Part shown: one piece after another, positions 43,984-54,100 of the stretch
How positions within the stretch are numbered: the first letter of the stretch is position 1
Layout: each line of letters starts with the position of its first letter
Assembly (NCBI RefSeq): GCF_028657945.1
Contig: NZ_CP059693.1
Span: 806,001 to 870,000 of the forward strand
DNA from: Thalassomonas haliotis
GTDB taxonomy: Bacteria; Pseudomonadota; Gammaproteobacteria; Enterobacterales; Alteromonadaceae
Reading direction: 5' to 3'
DNA length: 64,000 bases
Program-made: the position numbers and the translations under genes
The notes under the pieces: model-generated
Seen by the model: the letters and a program-made list of their open reading frames with translations, nothing else
Database searches by the model: none
Told to the model about the DNA's origin: nothing

Positions 43984-44256
43984 ATGATGTTTGTTAAAGT
44001 GAAAGATATTAAACAACTTGGTGCAATAGCTAAGCATGTAAGGCAAAGTCAATCTCTTGACCAAGAGACTGCGGGGATCTTGTCTGGAAATGGATTAACA
44101 TTCATGAGCCAATTTGAAAACGGCAAAGAAAGTGTTGAGATTGGCCGAGTGCTTAGATTACTAGAACAACTTGGTGTAGAGATTGAAATTAATTTACCTC
44201 CTAATTTGACTGACAAGGCTATTAAGAAAATTGAACAATTGATAAGCCATAAATAA
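43984..44256 (+). CDS. HipB-like antitoxin / repressor
   Basis: 90 residues. A helix-turn-helix of the Xre type (about 8-65: LGAIAKHVRQSQSLDQETAG, LTFMSQFENGKESVEIGRVLRLLEQLGVEIEI), followed by a short C-terminal helix. In HipBA systems this protein binds the kinase and the promoter operators. AAGG lies five bases before the ATG. It is 11 bp upstream of the HipA-like gene and directly behind four tandem palindromes. Low GC like the whole island. Confidence 0.88.
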   Translation: MMFVKVKDIKQLGAIAKHVRQSQSLDQETAGILSGNGLTFMSQFENGKESVEIGRVLRLLEQLGVEIEINLPPNLTDKAIKKIEQLISHK

Positions 44257-44267
44257 AGGTGAATTAG

Positions 44268-45530
44268 ATGCGGCGGTTAAATATTTTTATCAATGAGTTA
44301 CAAGTTGGAACATTGTATGAAGAAAATGATATATGGGCTTTTCAATATGATGAGTTGTGGCTTGAGGATAGAAATAATTATCCTATTTGCCCTCAAATCC
44401 CCCTTCAAAAAGAAAAGCAGATTGATGGATCAACAAAGCGTTATATCCAATGGTTCTTTGATAATTTATTACCTGAAGAAGGTGCAAGAACACTATTAGC
44501 ACAAGACTTAAAAACAGATGAAGCAGACTCGTTTGGTATTTTAGCTATGACGGGGTCTGAATCTGCCGGAGCAATAACTTTAACTGGAGAAGAAACTGGA
44601 ATTATAGGCGGGAGTGTGCTGGCTTTATCTTCTGAAGAATTGAATTCTCGTATAGAAGAGCTTCCTGATATCCCACTAAATAATAAAGAAAGTAAACGGA
44701 TGTCTATTGCTGGCGCTCAACATAAAATGTTGATTATAAAAGATGGTGATACTTTTCTAGAACCTGTTGGCTCAATGCCATCATCACATATATTAAAACC
44801 AGAACACTCTAAACCTGAGAAATACTGGCAGACGGTTAGAAACGAATGGTTTGTAATGAATTTAGCTAGAGAAGTTGGTTTAGATGTCCCCCCTACAGAA
44901 GTCTGCTACTTTCCTGCTCCTGTTTATATTATTGAACGATTTGATAGAGATGGGAAATATCCAGAACAATCAAGATTACATGCATTAGATGGTTGCCAAT
45001 TGCTTGGTTTAAGTCGTGTTGTGAAATATAGCCAAAGTAGTGCCGAACAGCTTAATCATTTTTCTGAAAAAATGAGAGGAAAAGGTGCTGCAAAAATTGC
45101 TATTTTAAATTGGGCTATATTTAATGCGATAGTTGGTAATACTGACGCTCATCTAAAAAACCTTTCTTGTCTAGTTACTTCAGATGGCTTTATATTATCA
45201 CCGCTATATGATTTGATCAGTACGAGTATTTATGAAGAAGTTGGTCGCCACCTAGATGCTGAATTATCTCAAGTAATGGGTAGTGCGAAACTACTTGGTG
45301 AGTTAACGCGAAATGATGTTTTATTATTTGGTGAAGAATTAGGAATAAGTAAACGTATAACACAACGTCAATTAGATAAAATGTTAAGTAATATTGAAGT
45401 CAAGGCAGATGAAATAATTGAGTATGTTAAAAAGATACAAGATATACCTGGTAGAGCAGGTGAGTTGAGAATGCTAAGAGAAATACGTTACAAAATGATT
45501 GGTGAAATGGTTCTAAGGTTAAAAACATAA
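44268..45530 (+). CDS. HipA-like serine/threonine kinase toxin
   Basis: 420 residues. N-terminal Couple_hipA domain (about 1-105: INELQVGTLYEE, RYIQWFFDNLLPEEGAR), then the HipA kinase core: SIAGAQHKMLI (ATP-binding loop), SSHILKPE (catalytic Lys), NEWFVMNLAREVGLDVPPTEV, YIIERFDRD, GNTDAHLKN (about 289-297, catalytic Asp and Asn) and SPLYDLIS (metal Asp). All catalytic residues seem intact. HipA kinases phosphorylate glutamyl-tRNA synthetase or related targets to stop growth; the target here is not known. AGGTGA precedes the ATG. A terminator follows at once. Confidence 0.9.
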   Translation: MRRLNIFINELQVGTLYEENDIWAFQYDELWLEDRNNYPICPQIPLQKEKQIDGSTKRYIQWFFDNLLPEEGARTLLAQDLKTDEADSFGILAMTGSESAGAITLTGEETGIIGGSVLALSSEELNSRIEELPDIPLNNKESKRMSIAGAQHKMLIIKDGDTFLEPVGSMPSSHILKPEHSKPEKYWQTVRNEWFVMNLAREVGLDVPPTEVCYFPAPVYIIERFDRDGKYPEQSRLHALDGCQLLGLSRVVKYSQSSAEQLNHFSEKMRGKGAAKIAILNWAIFNAIVGNTDAHLKNLSCLVTSDGFILSPLYDLISTSIYEEVGRHLDAELSQVMGSAKLLGELTRNDVLLFGEELGISKRITQRQLDKMLSNIEVKADEIIEYVKKIQDIPGRAGELRMLREIRYKMIGEMVLRLKT

Positions 45531-45550
45531 AGAATGGTAGTTCCTTGAAA

Positions 45551-45583
45551 GTAAAAGGCAGTGTTATCGGCACTGCCTTTTAC
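45551..45583. terminator. Bidirectional terminator between hipA and the NRPS exporter
   Basis: A 13-bp perfect stem (GTAAAAGGCAGTG with CACTGCCTTTTAC), a 7-base loop, and short T/A-runs in the stem arms. It separates the convergent hipBA and NRPS transcripts. Confidence 0.75.
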
Positions 45584-45622
45584 GTTATTGTTTTATATTC
45601 TTAGTCTTGAGTAGGAGTGAAA

Positions 45623-47263
45623 TCAGCTTGTGGCAAATAACTTTTGCTCACTGACACTAAAGTCAGACAACTGGCCGCAATCGAGTTTGTAAATATGATC
45701 GGCACAGTCAAAGTAATGGTCATCATGACTGATGGCGATAATGGTTTTACCTGCCTGTTTTAGCTCCGGCAGTATCTCCCGATAGAAGACTTCCCTGAAT
45801 ACAGGATCCTGATCCGCCGCCCATTCATCCAACAAGAGTACCTGTCTGTCCTCCATATAGAGCAGCATCAAGGCCAGACGTTTTCTCTGCCCCTGCGACA
45901 ATGCGGTGGTGGATAACTGGCCCTTGTCCACGGATACCTTGTGGTCGATTGCCAGGCGTTTCAGGTAATAGTCAATTTTCGGATGATCGTCACTGTTACC
46001 CTGCTCGTCGATAACTTCGTTAAACAAAAAGAAGTTAGGGAAGATGGCAGAGAAACAGCCGCGTAGTTCACCGGCATTTTCTGCGCCGACCGGCTTATTA
46101 TTCAGTAACACTTCACCGCTGGTGGGCTGGTACAAACCGGTCAGAATTTTCGCCAGGGTCGATTTACCGCTGCCGTTGCCCCCCACCAGGAAGATTAATT
46201 CACCGGCATTGATATTGAGATTGACGGCGCCCAGACAAAAGCCGGTTTCGTCGTCCTGGGCCGGATATTGGTACACGGCGTCTTTTAATGTCAGCGACTG
46301 GAATTTCGGCGTTGCCTGCTTGTCCCGGACGGGCAATTCGTCTTTATCTTCCAGGGTCAGGCGGTTAATGGCCGCCAGCGCCACTTTGCCTTTAAGGACC
46401 GAGGGAATGCTGTCGAGTACCATGGAAATCGGCGTACGCAAAAACATGATGGCGAGGATATAAGCAATCACGGTTTCCTGTGTTACCGAGGGGAACTGCA
46501 TCCCGGCAAAGAAGATGACCCCCATCAGGGTAAATACCAGCAAGGTGGTCCAGTTCAGGTTTAATGCCCATAAAACTTCAGATTTCACCGACTCGTCGCG
46601 AGAGGCTTCTGCGGTAGGGATCAGCTGTTGCTCCAGCAGGAAACGGCGGCGGTTGCTGTTTAATGCCAGCTCATTGCGTCCTTCCACCACGGCTTCGTAT
46701 TGCTGGAACAAGTCTTCGTCGATATGGCGGATACGGGTGAGCATCTTCTGTAAACTGGCGGTCAGTTTGGCATCACTCCAGACTCCGATCACTACTACCA
46801 GGGCGACAAAGGCAAATAACAGTGGTGACAACCAGCACAGGTAGATAAGACCTGCAATAACCAACAGGCTGTTATAGATGGCCACCGGCAGCTGCTTGGT
46901 GGCATTGGAGAGCATAGTCACATCCCGGGTGAGGACATTGTATATTGCCGGTCCCCCCAGTTGCTCCTGTCTTTCTATGCTGGTGTTGAGGATACGGGCC
47001 ACCAGGCTTTTACGCAGCCGGAATACCATGGTATAGCCGATTTTCACCAGCAATACCTGGGACCAGATGCTGCTGGCCAACAACAGCACCAGTAAGCCGA
47101 TATAGGCGGTCACCCCCAGGGTGAAGTCCGGGAGGCCATTACTCAGGGCGTAGTTGATGCCGCCTATGATGGCGACACCGGTGGCGGCACTGATGGCGCT
47201 GGCGAATATCGCCAGTGCGATACTGTACTTGGATTTCTGTAACAGTTGTTTTGCTATATTCAT
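45623..47263 (-). CDS. Cyclic-peptide export ABC transporter (SyrD/PvdE family)
   Basis: 546 residues, a half-transporter with a fused membrane domain (about 1-300, six helices) and an ATPase domain (about 325-546). Walker A is GGNGSGKST (about 358-366), the signature LSQGQRKRLAL, and Walker B VLLLDEWAADQDP, the wording typical of the PvdE/SyrD group that exports nonribosomal peptides and siderophore precursors. It is last in the NRPS operon; its start overlaps the stop of the terminal NRPS gene by four bases, so the two are coupled. It most likely moves the finished or precursor peptide to the periplasm. Confidence 0.92.
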   Translation of the reverse strand: MNIAKQLLQKSKYSIALAIFASAISAATGVAIIGGINYALSNGLPDFTLGVTAYIGLLVLLLASSIWSQVLLVKIGYTMVFRLRKSLVARILNTSIERQEQLGGPAIYNVLTRDVTMLSNATKQLPVAIYNSLLVIAGLIYLCWLSPLLFAFVALVVVIGVWSDAKLTASLQKMLTRIRHIDEDLFQQYEAVVEGRNELALNSNRRRFLLEQQLIPTAEASRDESVKSEVLWALNLNWTTLLVFTLMGVIFFAGMQFPSVTQETVIAYILAIMFLRTPISMVLDSIPSVLKGKVALAAINRLTLEDKDELPVRDKQATPKFQSLTLKDAVYQYPAQDDETGFCLGAVNLNINAGELIFLVGGNGSGKSTLAKILTGLYQPTSGEVLLNNKPVGAENAGELRGCFSAIFPNFFLFNEVIDEQGNSDDHPKIDYYLKRLAIDHKVSVDKGQLSTTALSQGQRKRLALMLLYMEDRQVLLLDEWAADQDPVFREVFYREILPELKQAGKTIIAISHDDHYFDCADHIYKLDCGQLSDFSVSEQKLFATS

Positions 47264-50200
47264 GAGATTGTTTCTGCTTGTGCTGTGATCTGCTCTGGCT
47301 TAGCCTTGTCAGCCGTGTTTTGTCCATCCAGGGCCTGGATACTTAGCCTGAACTGAGCCAACAGCTCCTGGTGGGCCAATATCGAGTGGTGATCGGCATC
47401 GATCTCCCAGCCTTGTATGCCTGAGCTGGAATATGTCTGCCAGGCACTTAACGGCGCCTTATGGCTATTACCCCGCCATAGCCATAGCGGTGTTGATATC
47501 ACGGGGATCTCCGCCTGGTAAAAGTGCTGCTTCAAACACCAGCGCATCATAAATTGCTGTTCCAGCTCTTGCGGCGAAACGTCTGCCGAGATCAGCTGAG
47601 CCATTAACGGATGCTGTAATAGTTGTTGCATGGCCTGTTGGTAGCTGCCTTCGAGTCCTGAGGTGATTTGGCTAAAGTCCTGCTCCGGCAAGTCAATACT
47701 TTCTGCCGCCAGATAATCGCCAAAATCGCTGACTAGCTGATCGGCGTCATCGCTGACATTAAGCGTCTGGGTTGGATCATAATCTATGATGGCTACAGTG
47801 CTGATGGTAAAGCCCCGGGCTTTCATTTTATCCGCCAGCAGTACCATATGCCTGCCTGCCAGGCTCCAGCCCGCCAGGATCAGCTGGCGTGATTTTAACG
47901 GCAATAACTGCTCAATATAATCATCTAGCAGTTGATCCAACTGGCCCGGTGCCGTGTTCAGGATGCGCTTGGGATCCGGGAACAGGCCGTAAACATCGGT
48001 TTCATTTTTAAGGCCGTTTATCAGCTGGTTATAGTGATTAAAATGGCCGGCAGGGGCGTGCATAAATACCAGGGCATGATTGTTGCCGGTTTCTGAGAAG
48101 GCAAACAGACGTTTTACTTCTGCATTACTCTCCAGGTATGCGGCTATCTGCTCTATGGTTTTATACTGGAACAACAGGTTGCTGGGCAGCTGGTAATGCA
48201 GCTGCTGACGGATCAGGGCAATGACCTTGATGGCCGCCAGCGAGTGGCCGCCCAGGGCAAAGAAGTCGTCGGTTACACCAAGCTCGGACACTTTTAAAAT
48301 GTTTTTCCAGATCCCGGCCAGTTGCTGCTCCAGCGGGGTACGCGGCGCGACTATCTCGTGTTTATCTGCCTGCTCAGCCTGTGCCAGCAGTTGCTTACGG
48401 TCAATTTTACCGTTTGAAGTGAAGGGGAATTGTTTCACCGGATAAATGAAGGCTGGCACCATGTAGGCAGGCAGGTACTGGCTTAAATAGCCGATGATTT
48501 CATCCTGTGCCGGTTGCTTGTCCTGCTCGGGAATAACAAAGGCGAGTAGTTTCGCGGTTTCTCCCTGGCCGCGTATTTGCAGGCTGGCCTGGTTGATATC
48601 CGGGTGTCGGGTCAGCAGCTGCTGGACTTCTTCCAGTGCCAGGCGGAAACCGCGGATTTTCACCTGATGATCGGCCCGGCCTATGATGCGGATACCGCCG
48701 TCGGCATGACGGATCGCCAGATCGCCGCTGCGGTACATTTTCTGGCCCGGAATAAAAGGATCATCCAGGTAAACCTTGTCGGTAAGCTCGCTATCTTTGA
48801 GATAGCCCCGGGTGACGCCCGCTCCGCCGATATAAAGTTCGGCCAGCTGGCCGCTGATAGCAGCTTGCTGGTTTTTATCCAGCAGGTATACCCGGTTATC
48901 CCCCAGGGGAGAGGTTAGCAGGTCATAACCATTGCTGATATCGACTTCACCCATCAGCACCCCGACGGTAGTTTCTGTCGGTCCGTAATGGTTATATACC
49001 CGGCAAGTTAAGCTCAGCTGCTGTAATTGCGTTAATAAGCTGCTGCTGATGCCTTCACCACCCAGTACCAGCGTCTTCGCTGGCAGGATATGGCTTTGCG
49101 CACCGCAAAGCAGGGCTTCCAGATGGGAAGGTACTATTTTCAGGGCGTCCAGCGGGTATTGTTCACAGTAACGCGCCAACGCCTGGCCGTCGTGGGCCTG
49201 TTCGCCATTGAGCAGGTGCAGGCAGCCACCCGTCAGCCAGGCGGGGAATAACATGGTATTGCCCAAATCGGCGATCAGGGATGAAATCAAGCCATAGTGT
49301 CCCTGTTTCGGCAGGGCCAGCTGTTTGACCGCGGCCAGGCTGTAATGGCTTAACTGCCTGTGTTCAACCAGTACGCCTTTCGGTTGGCCGGTAGAGCCTG
49401 AGGTGTATAGCACATAGGCCAATTGATCCTGGCTGATGGCCGGGATTTGCAGCTCAAGTGCGCCGTCTTTGGCTTTTTCGTTTAGCTGTTGCGGGCTGAT
49501 AATGTTTTTGCCGGTTAAGGTATCCAGCTCAGTGATCACTACCACAGGGTCGGCATCATCGATAATTTGCTGCAGCCTGGCCTGTGGCTGCTCCGGGTCT
49601 AGCGGCAGGTATGCCGCCCCTGATTTTAATGCTGCCAGCATCGCCAGGATAAATTCGCCGCTGCGGGGAAAGCATAAGGCGACGATTTTTTCACTGCCGG
49701 CACCCGATTGCTGCAAGATAGCGGCATAAGCGTCGCTGAGGCGGTCCAGTTCGCCGTAGGTGTAGCAGCTGTCGCCGTCACGCAGGGCGGGGGCGTCTGG
49801 GGTTTGCTCAGCCTGAGCTTTAAACAGGCTCACCAGGTTATCCTGGGGTTGTGCTGTAGCCGGTGTCAGCGCCAGCTCTTCATCCGGCAGCAGGCACTTA
49901 AGTTGTGCCAGCGGCGTTCTCGGGGCGGCCAGGGCGGCCGCCAGCAACAGCTGGTAATGTTCCAGCAGGCGCTGCATCGCCCGGGCACCGTACAGGCCGG
50001 TTTGGTAATTCAGGGTTAAACCGCCGTCGCCTGAGTTGGTCTGGGTATACTGCAGCAGCAGTTCGCTGGCGGTCGGCAGGCCGGTGCTGGTGATATCATC
50101 AAGCAGCTCCTGCTGGTGCCAGAAAAAACCGGCCTGTCTGGCTGCCGGGTTTTGCTCGTCAATAACGCTGACGTATTCCTGATATTCCAGCATTTCTTCA

Positions 50201-51132
50201 AATAACGGCACTAAACCGCGGCTGGCGCCTTCGAGATCACAGCTGTTTAACTGGTAAAAAGGCAACGGCAGCGGGCGGGTAAAGAGGCCGAGGCTGGATC
50301 CGAACTCTTCGTAATCCAGGCGGCAGTCATGGAAATAGTTTAACTGCAGCTCGTCATGGCCGTTAAGTTTGCTTAGCAGGGCCGCCCAGACCACCAGGGC
50401 GATTTGTTGCGGCGCACAGTCGAATTCACCGGCGGCCAGCAGCAGGGCTTGCTGCAGTGGCTGCGGCATATTGTGGGATAGGCTGGCATAACCGGCCTGA
50501 TCGGCGGCAGGGCTGTTGTCCTTGCCTTGTTGTTCAATCAGCCTGGCGCCCGGCAGGGCAGGCAGGTTGAGGTTGCGCCAATAACTGATGCCGGTTTCGG
50601 CTTCTTCATCGCTGAGCAGTTCATTGATCCACTGGCTGTATTCCTGGTATTGCAATTCGGTTTCTTCCAACGGGGAGTAGGGGTCGGCAATCAGGTCGCG
50701 GATACGGGCACAGCTGTATTCATCCAGAGTCAGGGACGAACCGGCAAGCAAGATGCTGACCTCTTCCCCCTGATACCAGCACCAGACCAGTAAATGCGGC
50801 TGCTTTTCGGCAAATGCCTGTTTTGCTTCTTGCTCGGCCGCCTGTTTGTCCGGCATCTGTTCACAGACCCGAAAGTCCAGTCTGGGAGCCTGTACCTGGG
50901 TCCGGGTAACGCTAAGCTCTGCCGGAATGGCGTAATAGCTGGCGAGCGCCTGGTGGTTCTGCATCAGCTGCAGCAACCTTTGTTCCTGTTGTCCTGCCAT
51001 GTCTAGCGGTGCCAGGGCGGCAGGCAGCTTGAGCCAGAAATAACGTTCACCTGCAACTTTGCCGTTGAGCAGCTGTTGTTGATGGCTTAATGCTTCACCT
51101 AAATCTGTGCCGGGGTTTTGCCATAAACTCAT
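47260..51132 (-). CDS. NRPS terminal module: degenerate condensation-like domain, A (Asp predicted), PCP, thioesterase
   Basis: 1290 residues. A condensation-type domain (about 1-430) has lost both catalytic His: the HHxxxDG site reads SSLTLDE (about residue 132). The adenylation domain (about 450-930) has LYTSGSTGQPKGV and NHYGPTETT; aligning to GrsA by eye gives the code DLTKVGHV-GK, matching known Asp codes. Then a carrier domain (FFALGGHSL, about 985) and a thioesterase (about 1050-1270) with GWSLAG, so the usual GxSxG has Ala last, plus a later Asp and DADHH. The gene overlaps both neighbours by four bases. The non-catalytic first domain may be an 'interface' domain that recruits the hydroxylase at the end of the previous protein (inference). 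Confidence 0.9.
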   Translation of the reverse strand: MSLWQNPGTDLGEALSHQQQLLNGKVAGERYFWLKLPAALAPLDMAGQQEQRLLQLMQNHQALASYYAIPAELSVTRTQVQAPRLDFRVCEQMPDKQAAEQEAKQAFAEKQPHLLVWCWYQGEEVSILLAGSSLTLDEYSCARIRDLIADPYSPLEETELQYQEYSQWINELLSDEEAETGISYWRNLNLPALPGARLIEQQGKDNSPAADQAGYASLSHNMPQPLQQALLLAAGEFDCAPQQIALVVWAALLSKLNGHDELQLNYFHDCRLDYEEFGSSLGLFTRPLPLPFYQLNSCDLEGASRGLVPLFEEMLEYQEYVSVIDEQNPAARQAGFFWHQQELLDDITSTGLPTASELLLQYTQTNSGDGGLTLNYQTGLYGARAMQRLLEHYQLLLAAALAAPRTPLAQLKCLLPDEELALTPATAQPQDNLVSLFKAQAEQTPDAPALRDGDSCYTYGELDRLSDAYAAILQQSGAGSEKIVALCFPRSGEFILAMLAALKSGAAYLPLDPEQPQARLQQIIDDADPVVVITELDTLTGKNIISPQQLNEKAKDGALELQIPAISQDQLAYVLYTSGSTGQPKGVLVEHRQLSHYSLAAVKQLALPKQGHYGLISSLIADLGNTMLFPAWLTGGCLHLLNGEQAHDGQALARYCEQYPLDALKIVPSHLEALLCGAQSHILPAKTLVLGGEGISSSLLTQLQQLSLTCRVYNHYGPTETTVGVLMGEVDISNGYDLLTSPLGDNRVYLLDKNQQAAISGQLAELYIGGAGVTRGYLKDSELTDKVYLDDPFIPGQKMYRSGDLAIRHADGGIRIIGRADHQVKIRGFRLALEEVQQLLTRHPDINQASLQIRGQGETAKLLAFVIPEQDKQPAQDEIIGYLSQYLPAYMVPAFIYPVKQFPFTSNGKIDRKQLLAQAEQADKHEIVAPRTPLEQQLAGIWKNILKVSELGVTDDFFALGGHSLAAIKVIALIRQQLHYQLPSNLLFQYKTIEQIAAYLESNAEVKRLFAFSETGNNHALVFMHAPAGHFNHYNQLINGLKNETDVYGLFPDPKRILNTAPGQLDQLLDDYIEQLLPLKSRQLILAGWSLAGRHMVLLADKMKARGFTISTVAIIDYDPTQTLNVSDDADQLVSDFGDYLAAESIDLPEQDFSQITSGLEGSYQQAMQQLLQHPLMAQLISADVSPQELEQQFMMRWCLKQHFYQAEIPVISTPLWLWRGNSHKAPLSAWQTYSSSGIQGWEIDADHHSILAHQELLAQFRLSIQALDGQNTADKAKPEQITAQAETIS

Positions 51133-54100
51133 AATGCTGTTTCCTTAACCTTTTCTGTATACTCTTGGTTTTCACTTGCCAATACCTGGCTGTCGAGGGC
51201 TTTGCCGGTATGTTTTGCCTGCAGCGGCGGTGCCGAGAGGGTTTCCCCCGGCTGGTAGATGTCGCCCATGGCAACGGCAATTTTTCTTTTTCCTTCAAAC
51301 GGGTCTCGGGCATGGGCGGCCAGCATATTGTCGACCATAACAACATCGGCTTTTTGCCAGTCAAACCTGACGGCACAGGCTTCATAAAGTTCGCTGATCA
51401 AATCGACCACTTCCTGCTCAAGCGGCTCCATATCGCCGTAACAGACGTTTCTCGGCAGGTTATCCAGGCCGCCTGTGGTTAACAGGTGCTGTTGTACGTC
51501 CGCTTCCAGGAAACTGAAATGGTGCAGCTGGATCTGGTTAAAGAAACTTTTCTCGCCGGTTACCGGGTGGGTGATCACCGCAGGGCATACCTGGCTGATC
51601 CTCAGGTTATCTTCGCCGTACCAGGTATAGTCAATGTCATTTTGCTGACATAAGGCTTCGACTTTGCTTCTGTCTTGAGTTTTGAAGAAATGCTGCCAGC
51701 TGACGTCCAGTCCGGAAAAGTTGCGGACATAACACAGGTGTTTTTGTTCCAGCTTTTCCCGGATATTTTCCGGCAGGCGCTGGTACATTTCCCGGCAATC
51801 GACGATCGGCGTATGGCCGCCGACAGGCGACGGCTGGCTGCAATAGAACCACTGGCGTCTCGGCCAGCGGTGTTGATGGGAGCTTTCGTTGTGATACATG
51901 ATCATCTGATCTTCTGGGTAAGGCGTTGATTTATAAATCTTACTGCCGATGTCGTTCTTAGGCAGATCGCCGTACATGGCATAAAGTTCGGGATAAATGG
52001 CAACGCAGAATTGCTCGAACTCCAGTTCCGTCGGCAGGTTAAACCCCCTAAAGACTATGCCCGCATGTACTTCCAGCCAGGACAGGATCTGCTGCTGGTT
52101 TTGTCTGGCCCAACTCAGGGGATCCAGGCTCGGGTTGTGGCATTGAACCAGCAGAGGGAAAGGGCGATCCGGGTTAAGGGGAGCAGCCGTGACCTGGGGT
52201 TTTTCCGAAGCGGTTTTCAGTTTTTTCATTTTGCTGAGTTTGCTCAATTTGCCTGTTTTCTTTGAGCTGACGGCCGTGTTGGACATCTTGGTGCTTTCCT
52301 CTTTAGCTTTGGATAAGGCTTTTAACGGGGTTTCCGGCTTGGCCACTATTTGTGCCAGCACTTGCAGGAATTCATCCCTTAGGGCCTCTATGGTGTTTTT
52401 ATTAAATAAACCTGTGCGGTAGACCCAGTTAAAGCTGAGTTCTGCCGGGCGGTCTCCTTGACTGGCGCTCTTTTCATCGCTAAAGGTTTCATCGCTAAAG
52501 GTTTCATCGCTAAAGGTTTCATCGCTAAAGGTTTCATTGGCGAAAAGGGCCATATCGAATTTCGAATGCTGCTGGCGCGGGGTAACGGCTTTAACCGTCA
52601 GTCCGTCAAGCTGGCGTTCATTGTCCGGGGTGTTTTGCATCACAAACAGCGCCTGGATAAGCGGGTGTACCCCGGGTATTCTTTCTGGCTGCAACGCCTC
52701 GACCATGCGGTCAAACGGCAGCATCTGGTGTTCAAAGCCTGACAGGCAGGTATGGCGGACACTTTGCAAATATTCGCTGAACCTCTGGGTGGCCTTGGGC
52801 CTGAAACGCAGCGGCAGCAGGTTGATGAAAAAGCCGATCACTTTCTCCAGCTGGCCGTGGTCGCGGTTTGCCACATCCGTGCCTATCACCACATCCTGCG
52901 ATTGGCTGTTGTTGTGCAATACCGTACTGTAGGCCGCCATCAGCAGCATAAACAAAGAGCATTGCTGCTGACTTGCCAGTTGGCTGAGCTGTGCGGTCAG
53001 GGGAGCCGGTACCGTGAAGCTGACGACGTCGCCGCGGCTATCCGCCTGCTGTGCTCTTTGCTGATCAAAGGGCAGCGCCAGCTGGGCCGGTATGCCGGTC
53101 AGGGTTTTACGCCAGTAATCCAGGCTAAGGCTTTGCTGTTTGCGTATCTGATCGTTATTTTGCCATGCGGCATAATCCAGGTAATCGACCTCAGGTTTTT
53201 CCAGCGATACCTGGTGCTGATCAAGTGCTTGCTGGTAGGCCAGGATCAGGTCGTCAATCAAGAGGCTCATGGACCAGGCATCCGAGGCGATATGGTGTTG
53301 TACCAGCTGGCAGAAATAGGTTGCTTCAGCTGTCTGGTACAGGTACAGCCTTAACGGCGATTCGCTGCTCAGATCGAAGGCGATAGCGGCATTTTTTTCG
53401 GCTAACGCCTCTATTTCACCGGCTTTTTCCCTGAGGTCGATAAAGGCAAATGCCGGTACCAGCTCAGGATTCAGCTTCTGTGCCGCCTCACCTTTATGGG
53501 CGTGGTAGGTAACCCGCAACATTTCATGCTTTTCACTGACGGCAAGTACGGCCTGTTTCATGGCGGCAACAGAGACGCTGCCTTGTAATTGCACCTGGGT
53601 TTGCATATTGAAACTGGCATCGGAGAGATCCAGCTGCTGCATAAACCAGATCCTTCTCTGGGCATCGGACAGCGGCATAAGTGTATCGCGATCGGCCACA
53701 GGGATCTGCTGATACTGGCTGACCTGCAGCAGTTTTGCCTGCTCCGACAGCAGCGGATGCTCAAACAGGGTTTGCAGCGGCAGGTTGAGATTTTCCCGGT
53801 TCAGCCGGGCTTTTAACCGGGCGGCAAGCAGGGAATGGCCGCCGAGGCTAAAGAAATTGTCGTCGGCCTTGATAAAATCGACCTTAAGCAGCTCCTGCCA
53901 GATGGCAGCCAGTCTTTGCTCGGCGTCGGTTAACGGCGCTGCTTGCTCCCGGCTTGCCATAACAGGTGCCGGTAGCGCCTTGCGGTCGATCTTGTTATTG
54001 CTGTTTACCGGTAGCTTCTCCATCACCTGATACAGGTTCGGCAACATGTAGGCAGGCAGACTGAGTTTCAGCTGCTGATGAATTTCTCCGGTAAACTGCT

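Noticed and set aside
40122-45622. Attachment sites or a tRNA at the edges of the island
   Set aside because: I found no tRNA gene, no integrase and no convincing flanking direct repeats by eye.
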